A stretch of 64,000 nucleotides of DNA from Scytonematopsis contorta HA4267-MV1 (GTDB lineage: Bacteria; Cyanobacteriota; Cyanobacteriia; Cyanobacteriales; Nostocaceae), in NCBI GenBank assembly GCA_019359035.1, contig JAHHIC010000029.1:1-64000 (forward strand), in the 5' to 3' direction. Position 1 is the first letter of the stretch. Every line of letters starts with the position of its first letter. Of the stretch, positions 44,717-53,017 are shown one piece after another. A program made the position numbers and the translations under genes. Below the pieces are notes generated by a model, which was given only the letters and a program-made list of their open reading frames with translations, searched no databases and was not told where the DNA came from.

Positions 44717-44772
44717 AACAATTACCAATTACCAATTACCAATTACCAATTACCAATTACCAATCACCAATT
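44717..44772. repeat. Heptameric tandem repeat CAATTAC
   Basis: About seven contiguous units of CAATTAC, with a variant CAATCAC at the end, lie between the VirB6-like stop and the next start. They correspond to the STRR elements of heterocystous cyanobacteria. Confidence 0.9.
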
Positions 44773-44794
44773 AATAAACTAAGGGGTGTGTAGT

Positions 44795-45619
44795 ATGACT
44801 AGGTTATTACCAGAAAGAAAACCAGTTAAGATTAATGCTTTAACAATATTTGCTATCGCAACATTTGGTCTACACATTATTACTTTAAGTCTATTAGTAT
44901 TTCAAGGATTAACTATTTATAGTTTAAGTAATAGAAAACCCCCCACATTTGTCCAAGTAATAGGTGGTAAACCAGCACCTCCAATAGATAATTTACAAAG
45001 AGAACCAGAAGCAATTCGTCAATTTGTTAGCCAAACAATGGTAGCAATGTTTAATTGGAATGGTACTCTCCCACCTGAAAATATTGAGGACGCAACTAAC
45101 CCCAAAACCGACACAGGAGTAACAATAAAAACTTCACAAGGCTTGACAAAAAGAGTATCTACAAGTAGTTGGATAGCCAGTTTTGCGCTTGCAGAAGATT
45201 TTCGTCAGGGTTTCTTAGCGCAAATTGCCGATATGACACCACCAGAAATTTTTTCTAATAATAGAAACCAAGGATTAACAGGCAAATTAACTATTCAACG
45301 AGTATATCCACCAGAAAAAATTAGCCCTGGAAAATGGCGTGTTGGGATGGTTGGTAGTATTATGCAAACCAAGCGTAGTGATAATAAAAAAGTATTAACT
45401 CCTTTTAATAAAGATTTTTTAGTAAGAGCAGTAGATAACTTTGAACATCCATTACCGAATAATATTAGCCAGCAACAAAACGCAGTATATAAGATTCGCA
45501 GTTATGGACTAGAAATTTCTGAAGTGACCGACTTATGTTTAACAGACAATTATGACGCTTCCCGAAATCAATTAAGACGCTGTGGCTCAACATTTAATAC
45601 AAACCGTTTCACCAGATAA
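44795..45619 (+). CDS. VirB8-like assembly protein, copy 1
   Basis: A 274-residue bitopic protein with a short cytoplasmic start, one membrane helix (about 15-42; FAIATFGLHIITLSLLVFQG) and a periplasmic domain rich in polar beta/alpha elements (REPEAIRQFVSQTMVAMFNW, VYPPEKISPGKWRVGMVG). This topology and size are those of VirB8, which nucleates the inner-membrane complex. AAGGGG 8 bases before ATG 44795 fixes the start over the GTG at 44786. The next gene is a paralogue, so the complex may use two VirB8-type subunits. Confidence 0.65.
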   Translation: MTRLLPERKPVKINALTIFAIATFGLHIITLSLLVFQGLTIYSLSNRKPPTFVQVIGGKPAPPIDNLQREPEAIRQFVSQTMVAMFNWNGTLPPENIEDATNPKTDTGVTIKTSQGLTKRVSTSSWIASFALAEDFRQGFLAQIADMTPPEIFSNNRNQGLTGKLTIQRVYPPEKISPGKWRVGMVGSIMQTKRSDNKKVLTPFNKDFLVRAVDNFEHPLPNNISQQQNAVYKIRSYGLEISEVTDLCLTDNYDASRNQLRRCGSTFNTNRFTR

Positions 45620-45669
45620 TCTTCTCTACTCCCCACTCCCTATTCCCCACTCCCCACTCCCCCAAATAA

Positions 45670-46344
45670 ATGCATTTATTCAACCAACAAAAAAATAAAT
45701 TTAATATTCTGCCAACATTCGCAGTAGCAACATTCGGTTTACATCTACTAGCCTTAGGAGTATTGATGTTTCATGGTTCAATGTTGCAACGACTAGGTGG
45801 AAAATTGCCTCAAAGCCTTATACAACTAATCGATGGTCGCGCAATTACAGTCACTTCCCAAGATAGTTTAGAACGAAATCCCGAAACAATTCGTCGTTTT
45901 GTAGGTGAAATAATGACCTTAATGTTTACTTGGTCAGAAAAAATGCCTCCACAATACGTCTGGGATGCAACATCAATAATGTTATCCAATAATTTACAAC
46001 AAAAATTCCAATCAGAATTTCTAGAAGGAATCCCCGTCAAAAATACAGCTAACACCCCCCCAGGGACAGAAAGTTTATTTATTGTCAGAACAATTTATCA
46101 ACCAGAAAAAATAGCAGATGGGCAATGGCTAGTAGAAATAATAGCAAACCGCATTATATTTACCCGTTATGACAAAGGAGGACAAGCCATGACTTTCAGA
46201 AAAAAAATATTAGTACAAGCAGTAGAAACACAAGCAGTTACCCTTCCTGACGCACCAATTCCCTTACACTCAGCCGTTTATCGTTTAGGAGAAGCAAGAT
46301 TAGAAATTTCTAATATTTGTGATGTTAAAGATAAAAATTGCTAA
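45670..46344 (+). CDS. VirB8-like assembly protein, copy 2
   Basis: A 224-residue paralogue of the preceding gene: helix FAVATFGLHLLALGVLMFHG (about 13-35), then ERNPETIRRFVGEIMTLMFTW and YQPEKIADGQWLVEI align with REPEAIRQFVSQTMVAMFNW and YPPEKISPGKWRVGM. It lacks a 50-residue insertion of copy 1. The start is preceded by CCCCACTCCC repeats and no Shine-Dalgarno site, so it may depend on the upstream gene for translation. Confidence 0.62.
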   Translation: MHLFNQQKNKFNILPTFAVATFGLHLLALGVLMFHGSMLQRLGGKLPQSLIQLIDGRAITVTSQDSLERNPETIRRFVGEIMTLMFTWSEKMPPQYVWDATSIMLSNNLQQKFQSEFLEGIPVKNTANTPPGTESLFIVRTIYQPEKIADGQWLVEIIANRIIFTRYDKGGQAMTFRKKILVQAVETQAVTLPDAPIPLHSAVYRLGEARLEISNICDVKDKNC

Positions 46345-46478
46345 TTGGTAATTGCTAATTGGTAATTGCTAATTGGTAATTGGTAATTGGTAATTGCGAA
46401 TTGTTTAATCCATTCCCCATTCCCATTCCCCACTCCCCAATTTTGAATTTTGAATTTTGAATTTTGAATTTTGAATTG
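46337..46478. repeat. Heptameric repeats TAATTGG/TAATTGC and ATTTTGA
   Basis: Eight or so TAATTG[GC] units (46337-46397), CATTCCC/CACTCCC units (about 46410-46438) and five ATTTTGA units (46439-46478) fill the gap before the VirB10-like gene. The first units begin inside the end of the upstream coding sequence. Confidence 0.9.
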
Positions 46479-46503
46479 CTTAGCTCCCCACTTCCCACTC
46501 CCC

Positions 46504-48168
46504 ATGAATAATACTCCAGACGAAAATTTTATCGATTGGCAACAACGAATGGCTGATTTGGTAGGTTTAGAGGAAGAACATAATTTCTCAGAACAAGAAC
46601 CTGGCAATGTTTCTACGACCAATAGTAACAACGAGTCATCCCCGAACCCTAACCAAGGACAGCAATCACAAAAATCTTTATCATCTAACCCTTTTGCAAA
46701 AGTGGCTGTGGTTGGTACAACTACCTTACTTGGGGTATTGGTCGCTGGAGCTTTTCTCTCTCAACTTATGGGTGGAAGCAACAGACAGTCCAAAAAAATT
46801 ATTCCCGAAAATAATCTTAAGGACAATGCTCGACTAAATAAATTAGAAGAAGCAAGACCCGAAGAGGAAATTGAGACTTTAAAAACTAAATTAGCATTAG
46901 CAGAACAAGCTAGGGCTGTAAAAGCAGCGCAAATGCAACTCAGAACGACTCAACCAAATACAAGTCGTATAAGAGCCAGAAGCAATCCAAACCCAATAGC
47001 ACAACCCAGGACAGAACCGAGAACACGAGTGGTTGTGCAAAGAGTACCAACTCCAGCAAGAACCGTTTATGTACCTCGGATTGTAACAGTTGAGCGCGTT
47101 GTTCGTGTTCCCCAAAAGGTAACGGTGCAACAAAAAGCAACTCCTAATGTTTCTTCACAGCCAATACAACCACAAACAATACAAGCACAATCAGTACAAT
47201 CACCACCTGTTACCCCTGAAGCAACTCAGCCTTTTCCACAAAATACCCCAACACCATCACCAACACCAGCTTTACCAAACACAACAACTCCCCCACCACC
47301 AACCGAACAAGCAATCACTAATTCGTCTCAACCACCACAAAACAATACAGTACAATCACCACCAACAACAACCAATAATTCCGTAAATTCAACAGATTCC
47401 ACGAGTAACTTGATTCAAAGATTAGTTGCTTCTCGAAACAGCCAAACAAGTCCTATAACTGAAAGAAAAGTCGCAGTAGGAACTAGTGTAAAAGCAGAGC
47501 TAGCCACAGCATTATTTGGAGAAGCGAATAAATCATCAAATAGTAATAGTTCTAGCCCTAAAAATGACAACACATTTGTAGTACGACTAAAAGAACCGCT
47601 AAAAACAACAGAATCAGAAGTCGCACTACCAGCAGGTACGGAATTACTAGCTCAGATTAGTAACCTTTCAGAAAATGGGATGGTGGATTTACGAGTTGTT
47701 TCAGTCGTCTTCAATGATAATGGCAAGGTCACACAACAGAGCTTGCAAGAAAACGCAATGAAAATCAAAGCACCCAATGGTAAACCCTTAATAGCCAGTA
47801 AATATCCTGACTCAAGCGGTGGAATTGCTTCGATGGATACAGGTTTATTTGTCTTAGGGGGTGTGGGAAAAGTAGCCGAGCTATTTAACCGTACTCAGTC
47901 AGAGGTAATTCCTAGCAATGGAGGCAATATTGTTGTCCAAAGAAATCCAAGTACAAATATTTTAACAGGAGTTTTGGAAGGTGGTATGAATAGCCTTGTA
48001 CCCCAAATTACCCTTCGGAATCAAAAAGCAATCTCAGAAATGATGACACAAAATAACGTTTGGTTTTTGGGTGCTGGAACTGAAGTCGAAGTCTACATTA
48101 ACCAACTTATGCAATTTGAAACCTCTTCCCAAGAAACGCTGAAACGGGGTAACACATATTATTTTTAG
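46504..48168 (+). CDS. VirB10/TrbI-like core protein
   Basis: A 554-residue envelope-spanning protein with a cytoplasmic start (1-60), one membrane helix (about 65-85), a helical stretch, a long Pro/Thr/Gln-rich spacer (about 180-310) and a C-terminal beta domain (about 325-550). The C-terminal domain has VKAELATALF, RLKEPLKTTESEVALPAGTE, RVVSVVFNDNGK and LGAGTEVEVYINQ. This is the VirB10/TrbI layout, in which the C-terminal barrel joins the outer core and the Pro-rich part crosses the periplasm. ATG 46504 gives the natural MNNTPDENF start. It is the last recognisable cluster gene. Confidence 0.85.
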   Translation: MNNTPDENFIDWQQRMADLVGLEEEHNFSEQEPGNVSTTNSNNESSPNPNQGQQSQKSLSSNPFAKVAVVGTTTLLGVLVAGAFLSQLMGGSNRQSKKIIPENNLKDNARLNKLEEARPEEEIETLKTKLALAEQARAVKAAQMQLRTTQPNTSRIRARSNPNPIAQPRTEPRTRVVVQRVPTPARTVYVPRIVTVERVVRVPQKVTVQQKATPNVSSQPIQPQTIQAQSVQSPPVTPEATQPFPQNTPTPSPTPALPNTTTPPPPTEQAITNSSQPPQNNTVQSPPTTTNNSVNSTDSTSNLIQRLVASRNSQTSPITERKVAVGTSVKAELATALFGEANKSSNSNSSSPKNDNTFVVRLKEPLKTTESEVALPAGTELLAQISNLSENGMVDLRVVSVVFNDNGKVTQQSLQENAMKIKAPNGKPLIASKYPDSSGGIASMDTGLFVLGGVGKVAELFNRTQSEVIPSNGGNIVVQRNPSTNILTGVLEGGMNSLVPQITLRNQKAISEMMTQNNVWFLGAGTEVEVYINQLMQFETSSQETLKRGNTYYF

Positions 48169-48180
48169 TGTATTCCATAT

Positions 48181-48208
48181 GTAGAGACTTGATTAATCGC
48201 GTCTCTAC
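48181..48208. repeat. Dispersed GTAGAGAC...GTCTCTAC palindrome
   Basis: A 28-bp imperfect palindrome 12 bp after the VirB10-like stop; it has GTAGAGACTT at the left where perfect copies have GTAGAGACGC. It may act as the 3' hairpin of the cluster transcript. Confidence 0.8.
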
Positions 48209-48497
48209 GTTATTTATGTATTTCACGCAGTAAATAGTTGTATTAAATACATATATTCTGTATCTTAGAAAATGGGCATCTGAACCACCCATAGTTTTGA
48301 ATTCCCTATCAGCCGACTATACATTGACAAAAAACTTTATAAAAAGAAAAAACCCTGCATATCAATAAATTTAAGTTATCAGAGCGAAATGAGGGTATCG
48401 CTTGATTGCACTGTTTACGAACGAAGCGATACACTCGTTGATTGATGATACGAATTTGCACCATCAACACCAGCAACATTGATATTTGGTAAATTAT
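48209..48497. other. Intergenic region, no gene seen
   Basis: About 290 bases after the palindrome. A minus-strand frame at 48309-48608 overlaps the next gene and is not convincing. The promoter of the following gene probably lies here. Confidence 0.4.
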
Positions 48498-49160
48498 ATG
48501 GCTAATACCTCTGAGATTGTAAGATTGCTTGAAGTCGAGCGCGAGCGTTACGTGTTGGAAATCGCTGACATAGAGCGGCGTTTGTCTTTTATGCGCGACC
48601 AGATTCACACTTTAGACAACCTCATATCAGGTTACTCTCAAGAAGAACATGGGTATCATTCTACAGGAAGTTTATCAGAATCATCCTCAAAACAAACTAC
48701 ATTCTTCTTGAATAGCTCTTCTCCATTAGAAAAAGATTTGGACAAAGCATTGCAGCAAATAAAATCTAATATGTCCAGACAGCAAGAGGAGGAACTGGAA
48801 GAAGAAGAGGAAGAAGAAGAGGAAGAAGTAGACATTTCTGATATTCCTAAGTTATCGATTGCGAGAAAACCTGGAAGTTTACCAATGCTTAAACAATTCC
48901 GGGAGTACTCCATACAGAATGCAATTATGATTCTAATGCGTCACCAACCCCATAGGCACATGCATGTTGATGACGTTGTTCGAGAGTTATATGGGGAAGA
49001 TTTAGCCCTAGATGAACTCAAAACAGCGAAAGCAACTACTAATAAAATGCTTTCTATGGGGGCACAAGCAGGTATGTGGTGTCGGCTTTTGCAGGTACAA
49101 GGGGTATATACTTTGCAATATGAAAAAGGAGTCACCAGTAAACCAGGTAAGCGCAGATAA
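48498..49160 (+). CDS. Unknown protein with N-terminal coiled coil, Glu run and C-terminal winged-helix-like domain
   Basis: A 220-residue protein. A coiled coil (about 1-45; EVERERYVLEIADIERRLSF) is followed by a Ser-rich linker, a run of about 16 mainly Glu residues (about 102-118), and a conserved C-terminal domain (about 135-210). This domain has YSIQNAIMILMRHQPHRHMH, VDDVVRELYG and TTNKMLSMGAQAGMWCRL, the rhythm of a winged helix like those in HARE-HTH proteins. It probably binds DNA or another protein. ATG 48498 is used. Its place after the secretion-like cluster may be coincidental. Confidence 0.65.
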   Translation: MANTSEIVRLLEVERERYVLEIADIERRLSFMRDQIHTLDNLISGYSQEEHGYHSTGSLSESSSKQTTFFLNSSSPLEKDLDKALQQIKSNMSRQQEEELEEEEEEEEEEVDISDIPKLSIARKPGSLPMLKQFREYSIQNAIMILMRHQPHRHMHVDDVVRELYGEDLALDELKTAKATTNKMLSMGAQAGMWCRLLQVQGVYTLQYEKGVTSKPGKRR

Positions 49161-49774
49161 ATTATCTGAGGAGAAAATTAGGTGTAGTACCTATGTGCTA
49201 CCCTTTTCCCACTGAAAGATTAACCATGAAAAAAACCACATAGGCACAGAGAACACAAAGAAAAAAGCCGAGGTGAGGTGGGTAATTTTAAAGTGGGGAG
49301 GGAGTTTTGACCGACAAATTAATCTTAAATAAGTAACTATTACAACATTCATTCAATCTTTTAGTATAACAGTTAAACATCTTTGTGACTATAAATTAAA
49401 TAGTAAGCATTACTAAGTACAAACCTGACATTATACATAAAGTGGGTCAAAAGAAAAACTTACCTATTACTGAATCAAAAAAACAAATAAATTATTAAAA
49501 TTTCTTATACACAAAGTTTAAGATAATTTATGGGAACAATAAATGCATAAAAATCGCCCTAACTTCGGTTTTGACTAAAAAGATTTAAGCTTGGAACATA
49601 AATGATAGATTTTGTGGTCTACAATACTAAGTCTGTGCTTTAAATCAGAAGTTAATTGTTCATTCTTCCTTTTTTCCTTCATTTAGGTTCAATGAATTAC
49701 AAAATTTCTACCCAAGTAAATGGAAATTTGTGCCCCTATTGTCGGTATTCTAGGATATCTAACCAATTTACTTT
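49161..49774. other. Intergenic region, no gene seen
   Basis: About 610 AT-rich bases with no coding frame of note. A purine-rich CACAGAGAACACAAAG motif near 49245 belongs to a class of dispersed repeats common in filamentous cyanobacteria. Confidence 0.45.
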
Positions 49775-51091
49775 ATGGTAATTAAAATGACAGTTCCAAA
49801 ACCAACACTTTCAGTAGTCGATGCAGGCGCTTTGATTGTTGGTATGGTGATAGGGGTAGGTATTTTTGAAACTCCGGCCTTGGTGGCAGCAAATACAGGA
49901 ACTGCCGAAACCGCTCTATTTGCTTGGTTGTTAGGTGGGGTTATGTCTCTGGTTGGTGCTTTGTGCTATGCAGAGTTAGCTACAGCCTATCCCGACAGTG
50001 GTGGTACTTACTACTACCTGATGCGTGCTTTCGGTCGAAACTTAGCCTTCCTGTTTGCTTGGGCAAGATTAACAGTAATTCAAACAGGTTCCATTACTTT
50101 GCTAGCCTATGTATTTGGGGACTATGCCTCGCGACTGTTCCCTTTAGGAGAATACTCCTCAGCTATTTATGCTGGGGTTGCGATTGTCATCCTCACTTTT
50201 TTGAACATAGTCGGCATTCAACAAGGTAAATGGACACAGAACTTGCTTACAGCGGCAAAAATACTGGGGTTAATATTAATTATTATTGCCGGGAGTATCC
50301 TGGCTTCCCCACAACCATCAATTGCCGCTGCACCAGCAGAAGCTAAAACTACCTTTGGCTTAGCAATGGTATTTGTATTGCTGACCTATGGGGGTTGGAA
50401 CGAAGCTGCCTATATTTCAGCAGAAGTACGTCCAGGAAGAAACAACATGGTAAAGGTGTTGTTGGGAAGTATTGCCGTCATCACTGTAATTTACTTGTTA
50501 ATTAACTTCGCATACATCCACGGCTTAGGAATTGGAAGTATGGAAAAAGTTAAAGCACCAGCAGCAGAATTAATGCGTCGTGCTTGGGGAGAAAACGGAG
50601 CCAGATTTGTCAGCGTACTTATAGCTGTTTCAGCCTTAGGTTCAGCTAATGCTACTATCTTTACTGGGTCGCGTACAAATTACGCACTTGGACGAGATTT
50701 TTCTCTCTTTGGGTTTATCGGACGTTGGAGCGAACAAGACACACCTAAAAATTCTCTAATCTTCCAGTCCGCAATAGCCTTGCTGTTAGTTTTCCTCGGT
50801 GCAATTACCCGCAAAGGCTTTAGCACTATGGTAGATTATACAGCTCCAGTATTTTGGTTCTTTTTTCTTCTATCCGGCATATCACTGATAGTATTGCGCT
50901 ATCGAGAACCACAAGTTTCCCGTCCATTTCAAGTACCAATTTATCCAATAATACCCTTAATATTTTGCGGTATTTGCGGTTACATGCTTCACTCTAGCCT
51001 AGCTTATACAGGCATTGGCGCAACTATTGGCGTAGGCGTTTTGTTAACAGGTATTCCTCTTTTAATACTTAATCAAAGGAAAGAGAGATGA
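49775..51091 (+). CDS. Amino acid permease, APC superfamily
   Basis: A 12-helix secondary transporter of 438 residues. Helix 1 carries the unwound substrate-binding GVGIFETPA (family G-S/V-G-I-F), followed by the conserved ELATAYPDSGGTYYYL in TM3. FGLAMVFVLLTYGGWNEAAY lies in TM6, and GSANATIFTGSRTNYALGRD in TM8, a typical APC signature. It imports amino acids with H+ or Na+, or exchanges them. ATG 49775 and 49787 are both possible starts, and neither has a strong ribosome site. There is no operon partner. Specificity cannot be told from the sequence. Confidence 0.93.
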   Translation: MVIKMTVPKPTLSVVDAGALIVGMVIGVGIFETPALVAANTGTAETALFAWLLGGVMSLVGALCYAELATAYPDSGGTYYYLMRAFGRNLAFLFAWARLTVIQTGSITLLAYVFGDYASRLFPLGEYSSAIYAGVAIVILTFLNIVGIQQGKWTQNLLTAAKILGLILIIIAGSILASPQPSIAAAPAEAKTTFGLAMVFVLLTYGGWNEAAYISAEVRPGRNNMVKVLLGSIAVITVIYLLINFAYIHGLGIGSMEKVKAPAAELMRRAWGENGARFVSVLIAVSALGSANATIFTGSRTNYALGRDFSLFGFIGRWSEQDTPKNSLIFQSAIALLLVFLGAITRKGFSTMVDYTAPVFWFFFLLSGISLIVLRYREPQVSRPFQVPIYPIIPLIFCGICGYMLHSSLAYTGIGATIGVGVLLTGIPLLILNQRKER

Positions 51092-51092
51092 T

Positions 51093-51235
51093 GACTGTTG
51101 ACTGATATCTGTTGACTGTTGACTGAATAACTGATTCAAAAACAAAAATATGCCCATTGGGTATTGACTAATAAACGTTAACAGTCAACAGTCAACCTTC
51201 AACCGTCAACCGTCAACCGATAACTGACAATATTT
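51093..51235. repeat. Heptameric TGACTGT / TCAACAG repeats in inverted orientation
   Basis: Units of GTTGACT on the left (51095-51125) and TCAACAG/TCAACCG on the right (51180-51222) face each other, so the transcript can form a large hairpin between the permease stop and the methyltransferase start. Confidence 0.85.
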
Positions 51236-51248
51236 GGAGAAATTTAAG

Positions 51249-51920
51249 ATGAAATTGCAAAAATCACTTAGTTTATTAGTTCTCGGTTTAAGTGCAAGTT
51301 GCCTAGCTCTGACTGGTTGCAATCAACAAAATACGACGAATGAAGCACAAGCAAAACCTAATGCACCTAGTGCTGTACAAGCTCAGGACACAACAACACC
51401 AGGGAATCAACCTACTGAAAGAACACCTGATGTTGTATATGTGCCAACCCCTCAAACTGTTGTAGATAAGATGTTGAAGATTGCTAAGGTCGGTAAAAAT
51501 GATTTCGTTTATGACCTCGGTAGTGGTGACGGAAGGTTGGTAATTACAGCGGCTAAGAAATTTGGAACGCGGGGTATTGGTATTGATATTGACCCAGAGC
51601 GGATTAAAGAAGCAAACGCGAATGCTGCAAAAGCGGGGGTGACTGATAAGGTTAAGTTTCTTCAGCAAGATTTATTCAAGAGTGACTTTAGCAAAGCCAC
51701 TGTTGTAACTTTATATTTGTTGCCTGAACTTAACGTTAAATTACGCCCACAATTGTTTAAACAACTCAAACCTGGCACACGTATTGTCTCCCACGCTTTT
51801 GATATGGGCGATTGGAAACCAGAACAAGTCGTGCAAGTAGACGGTAGAACAGTTTATTACTGGACTATTCCTAAAGAAATTCCGACTAACTTGCGCTCGA
51901 CAAAAGATAGCAAGCGGTAA
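51249..51920 (+). CDS. SAM-dependent methyltransferase with lipoprotein signal
   Basis: The protein has 223 residues. The N terminus is a bacterial lipoprotein signal (KLQKSLSLLVLGLSASCLAL, lipobox LTGC, Cys near residue 25), then a polar linker, then a class I methyltransferase domain. The domain has motif I VYDLGSGDGRLVITAAKKFG, motif II GIGIDIDPERIKEA and motif IV-like TVVTLYLLPELN. It resembles the DOT1-like/small-molecule methyltransferases found in bacteria. GGAG 11 bases before ATG 51249 sets the start. A SAM-dependent enzyme outside the cytoplasm would lack SAM, which is odd. Confidence 0.88.
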   Translation: MKLQKSLSLLVLGLSASCLALTGCNQQNTTNEAQAKPNAPSAVQAQDTTTPGNQPTERTPDVVYVPTPQTVVDKMLKIAKVGKNDFVYDLGSGDGRLVITAAKKFGTRGIGIDIDPERIKEANANAAKAGVTDKVKFLQQDLFKSDFSKATVVTLYLLPELNVKLRPQLFKQLKPGTRIVSHAFDMGDWKPEQVVQVDGRTVYYWTIPKEIPTNLRSTKDSKR

Positions 51921-51996
51921 TTGGTAATTGGGGATTGGTAATTGAGGATTGGTGATTACCCATTCCCCATTCCCCATTACCCATTACCCACTCCCA
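51916..51996. repeat. Inverted heptamer repeats between convergent genes
   Basis: GGTAATTGGTAATTGG units on the left and CCATTCCCCATTACCC units on the right are partly complementary. They fill the gap between the methyltransferase and FKBP stops and could form a bidirectional terminator-like hairpin. Confidence 0.75.
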
Positions 51997-52428
51997 TTAA
52001 GCCGCTATTTCCACCAATTGAATATCAAATACTAAATCTTCACCAGCCAAAGGATGATTTGCGTCTAAAGTTACCGTAGCATCAGAAACCTCTGTGACGA
52101 AAACCGGAACAACTTGTCCAGTTGGTTGCTGAATTTGTAACTGCTGACCTACCTCTGGGTCTAAGCCTGGGGGCATTTTGTCAAGTTCTACTTCAACTAC
52201 CATTTCTGGTCTGTGAACACCGTAGGCATCATCTACGGGAATTTCTGCGGTTTTCGATTCACCCGCGTTCATACCAATAACTGCTTGTTCAAACCCAGCA
52301 ATAATTTCTCCTGCACCAATAGTGAACTGTAAAGGTTCCCGGCCATCTGAGGAATCAAAAATTGTGCCGTCTGTTAATTTGCCTGTGTAGTGAACCATTA
52401 CAGTATCACCAACTTTTGCTTGTGACAT
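51997..52428 (-). CDS. FKBP-type peptidyl-prolyl isomerase, SlyD-like
   Basis: A prolyl isomerase and chaperone of 143 residues. The FKBP core has VMVHYTGKLTDGTIFDSS, PLQFTIGAGEIIAGFEQAV and a C-terminal VFDIQLVEI. The insert-in-flap chaperone domain (about 70-125; VDDAYGVHRPEMVVEVELDK...TLDANHPLAGEDLVFDI) marks it as SlyD-like. The His-rich metal-binding tail of SlyD is absent. ATG 52428, with AGGAG 8-12 bases upstream, is chosen over TTG 52458. Cytosolic, monocistronic. Confidence 0.94.
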   Translation of the reverse strand: MSQAKVGDTVMVHYTGKLTDGTIFDSSDGREPLQFTIGAGEIIAGFEQAVIGMNAGESKTAEIPVDDAYGVHRPEMVVEVELDKMPPGLDPEVGQQLQIQQPTGQVVPVFVTEVSDATVTLDANHPLAGEDLVFDIQLVEIAA

Positions 52429-52458
52429 TTTTTTTCTCCTAAGTTTTTTAGTCCTCAA

Positions 52459-52901
52459 GCGCTGAGGTGTAGACCAGATACTATCTTAGAGGAACATCAA
52501 ATTTTTGCAAGAATACTCTTCCTAGAGAAATAGTTTTATTCTGCAAAATAAGCCCGCGTTATAAAGGCAGGCTCTCAGTATTTTAGCTTGCGTTGGCACA
52601 TGAATGTTTGTATAACTCAAATGTAGTGATGAAAGTAAAAGCATTATTACGGGAATAATCAACTGAGAATATTTCACAAAGAAAGTTGATGTCCGTATTA
52701 TTACTTTTTCTTTCCTTGGCTACCTTGCCTTCTTGGCTGTTTGTCATTAAATCATAATTTTCACAATTGATTTAGGATTGCTATAGTATTGCGTCTATCC
52801 CAAATCTCTACTAGCTGTGCAAGCCTTTTATGCAGCCAAATTTATTCTACTCTCTGTTTTGACAGCGCTGCTAGTGGGAATTTGAACGAGAACCAAAACG
52901 A
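52459..52901. other. Intergenic region with a dispersed TTGGCTACC motif
   Basis: Mostly AT-rich DNA. TTCCTTGGCTACCTTGCC near 52710 matches dispersed copies at 27662 and, inverted, at 58057. No gene is seen. Confidence 0.45.
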
Positions 52902-53009
52902 ATGGGAACAATAGAACAAAGCTATGGGAACTTTGTCGAAACCATTTTAAAACTGGCTCAATCCTTTGATAAAGAACCTATTTTAAAGCTTGTGAAACAG
53001 TACATTTAA
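52902..53009 (+). CDS. Small ORF upstream of the hybrid kinase gene
   Basis: ATG 52902 opens 35 codons (MGTIEQSYGNFVETILKL, then KEPILKLVKQYI) ending 8 bp before the kinase start. It has helical, natural-looking composition but no clear ribosome site. It could be a leader peptide, a small partner protein or a remnant of a larger gene. Confidence 0.35.
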   Translation: MGTIEQSYGNFVETILKLAQSFDKEPILKLVKQYI

Positions 53010-53017
53010 TCTTTTTT

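Noticed and set aside
46897-47386. Frames overlapping the Pro-rich part of the VirB10-like gene
   Set aside because: Low-complexity shadows; the plus-strand gene has clear domain structure.
38923-48168. Integrative conjugative element
   Set aside because: No integrase, relaxase, coupling protein or att repeats were found within the window.
48656-48913. Minus-strand frame with a serine run
   Set aside because: It is the reverse of the glutamate run in the plus-strand gene.
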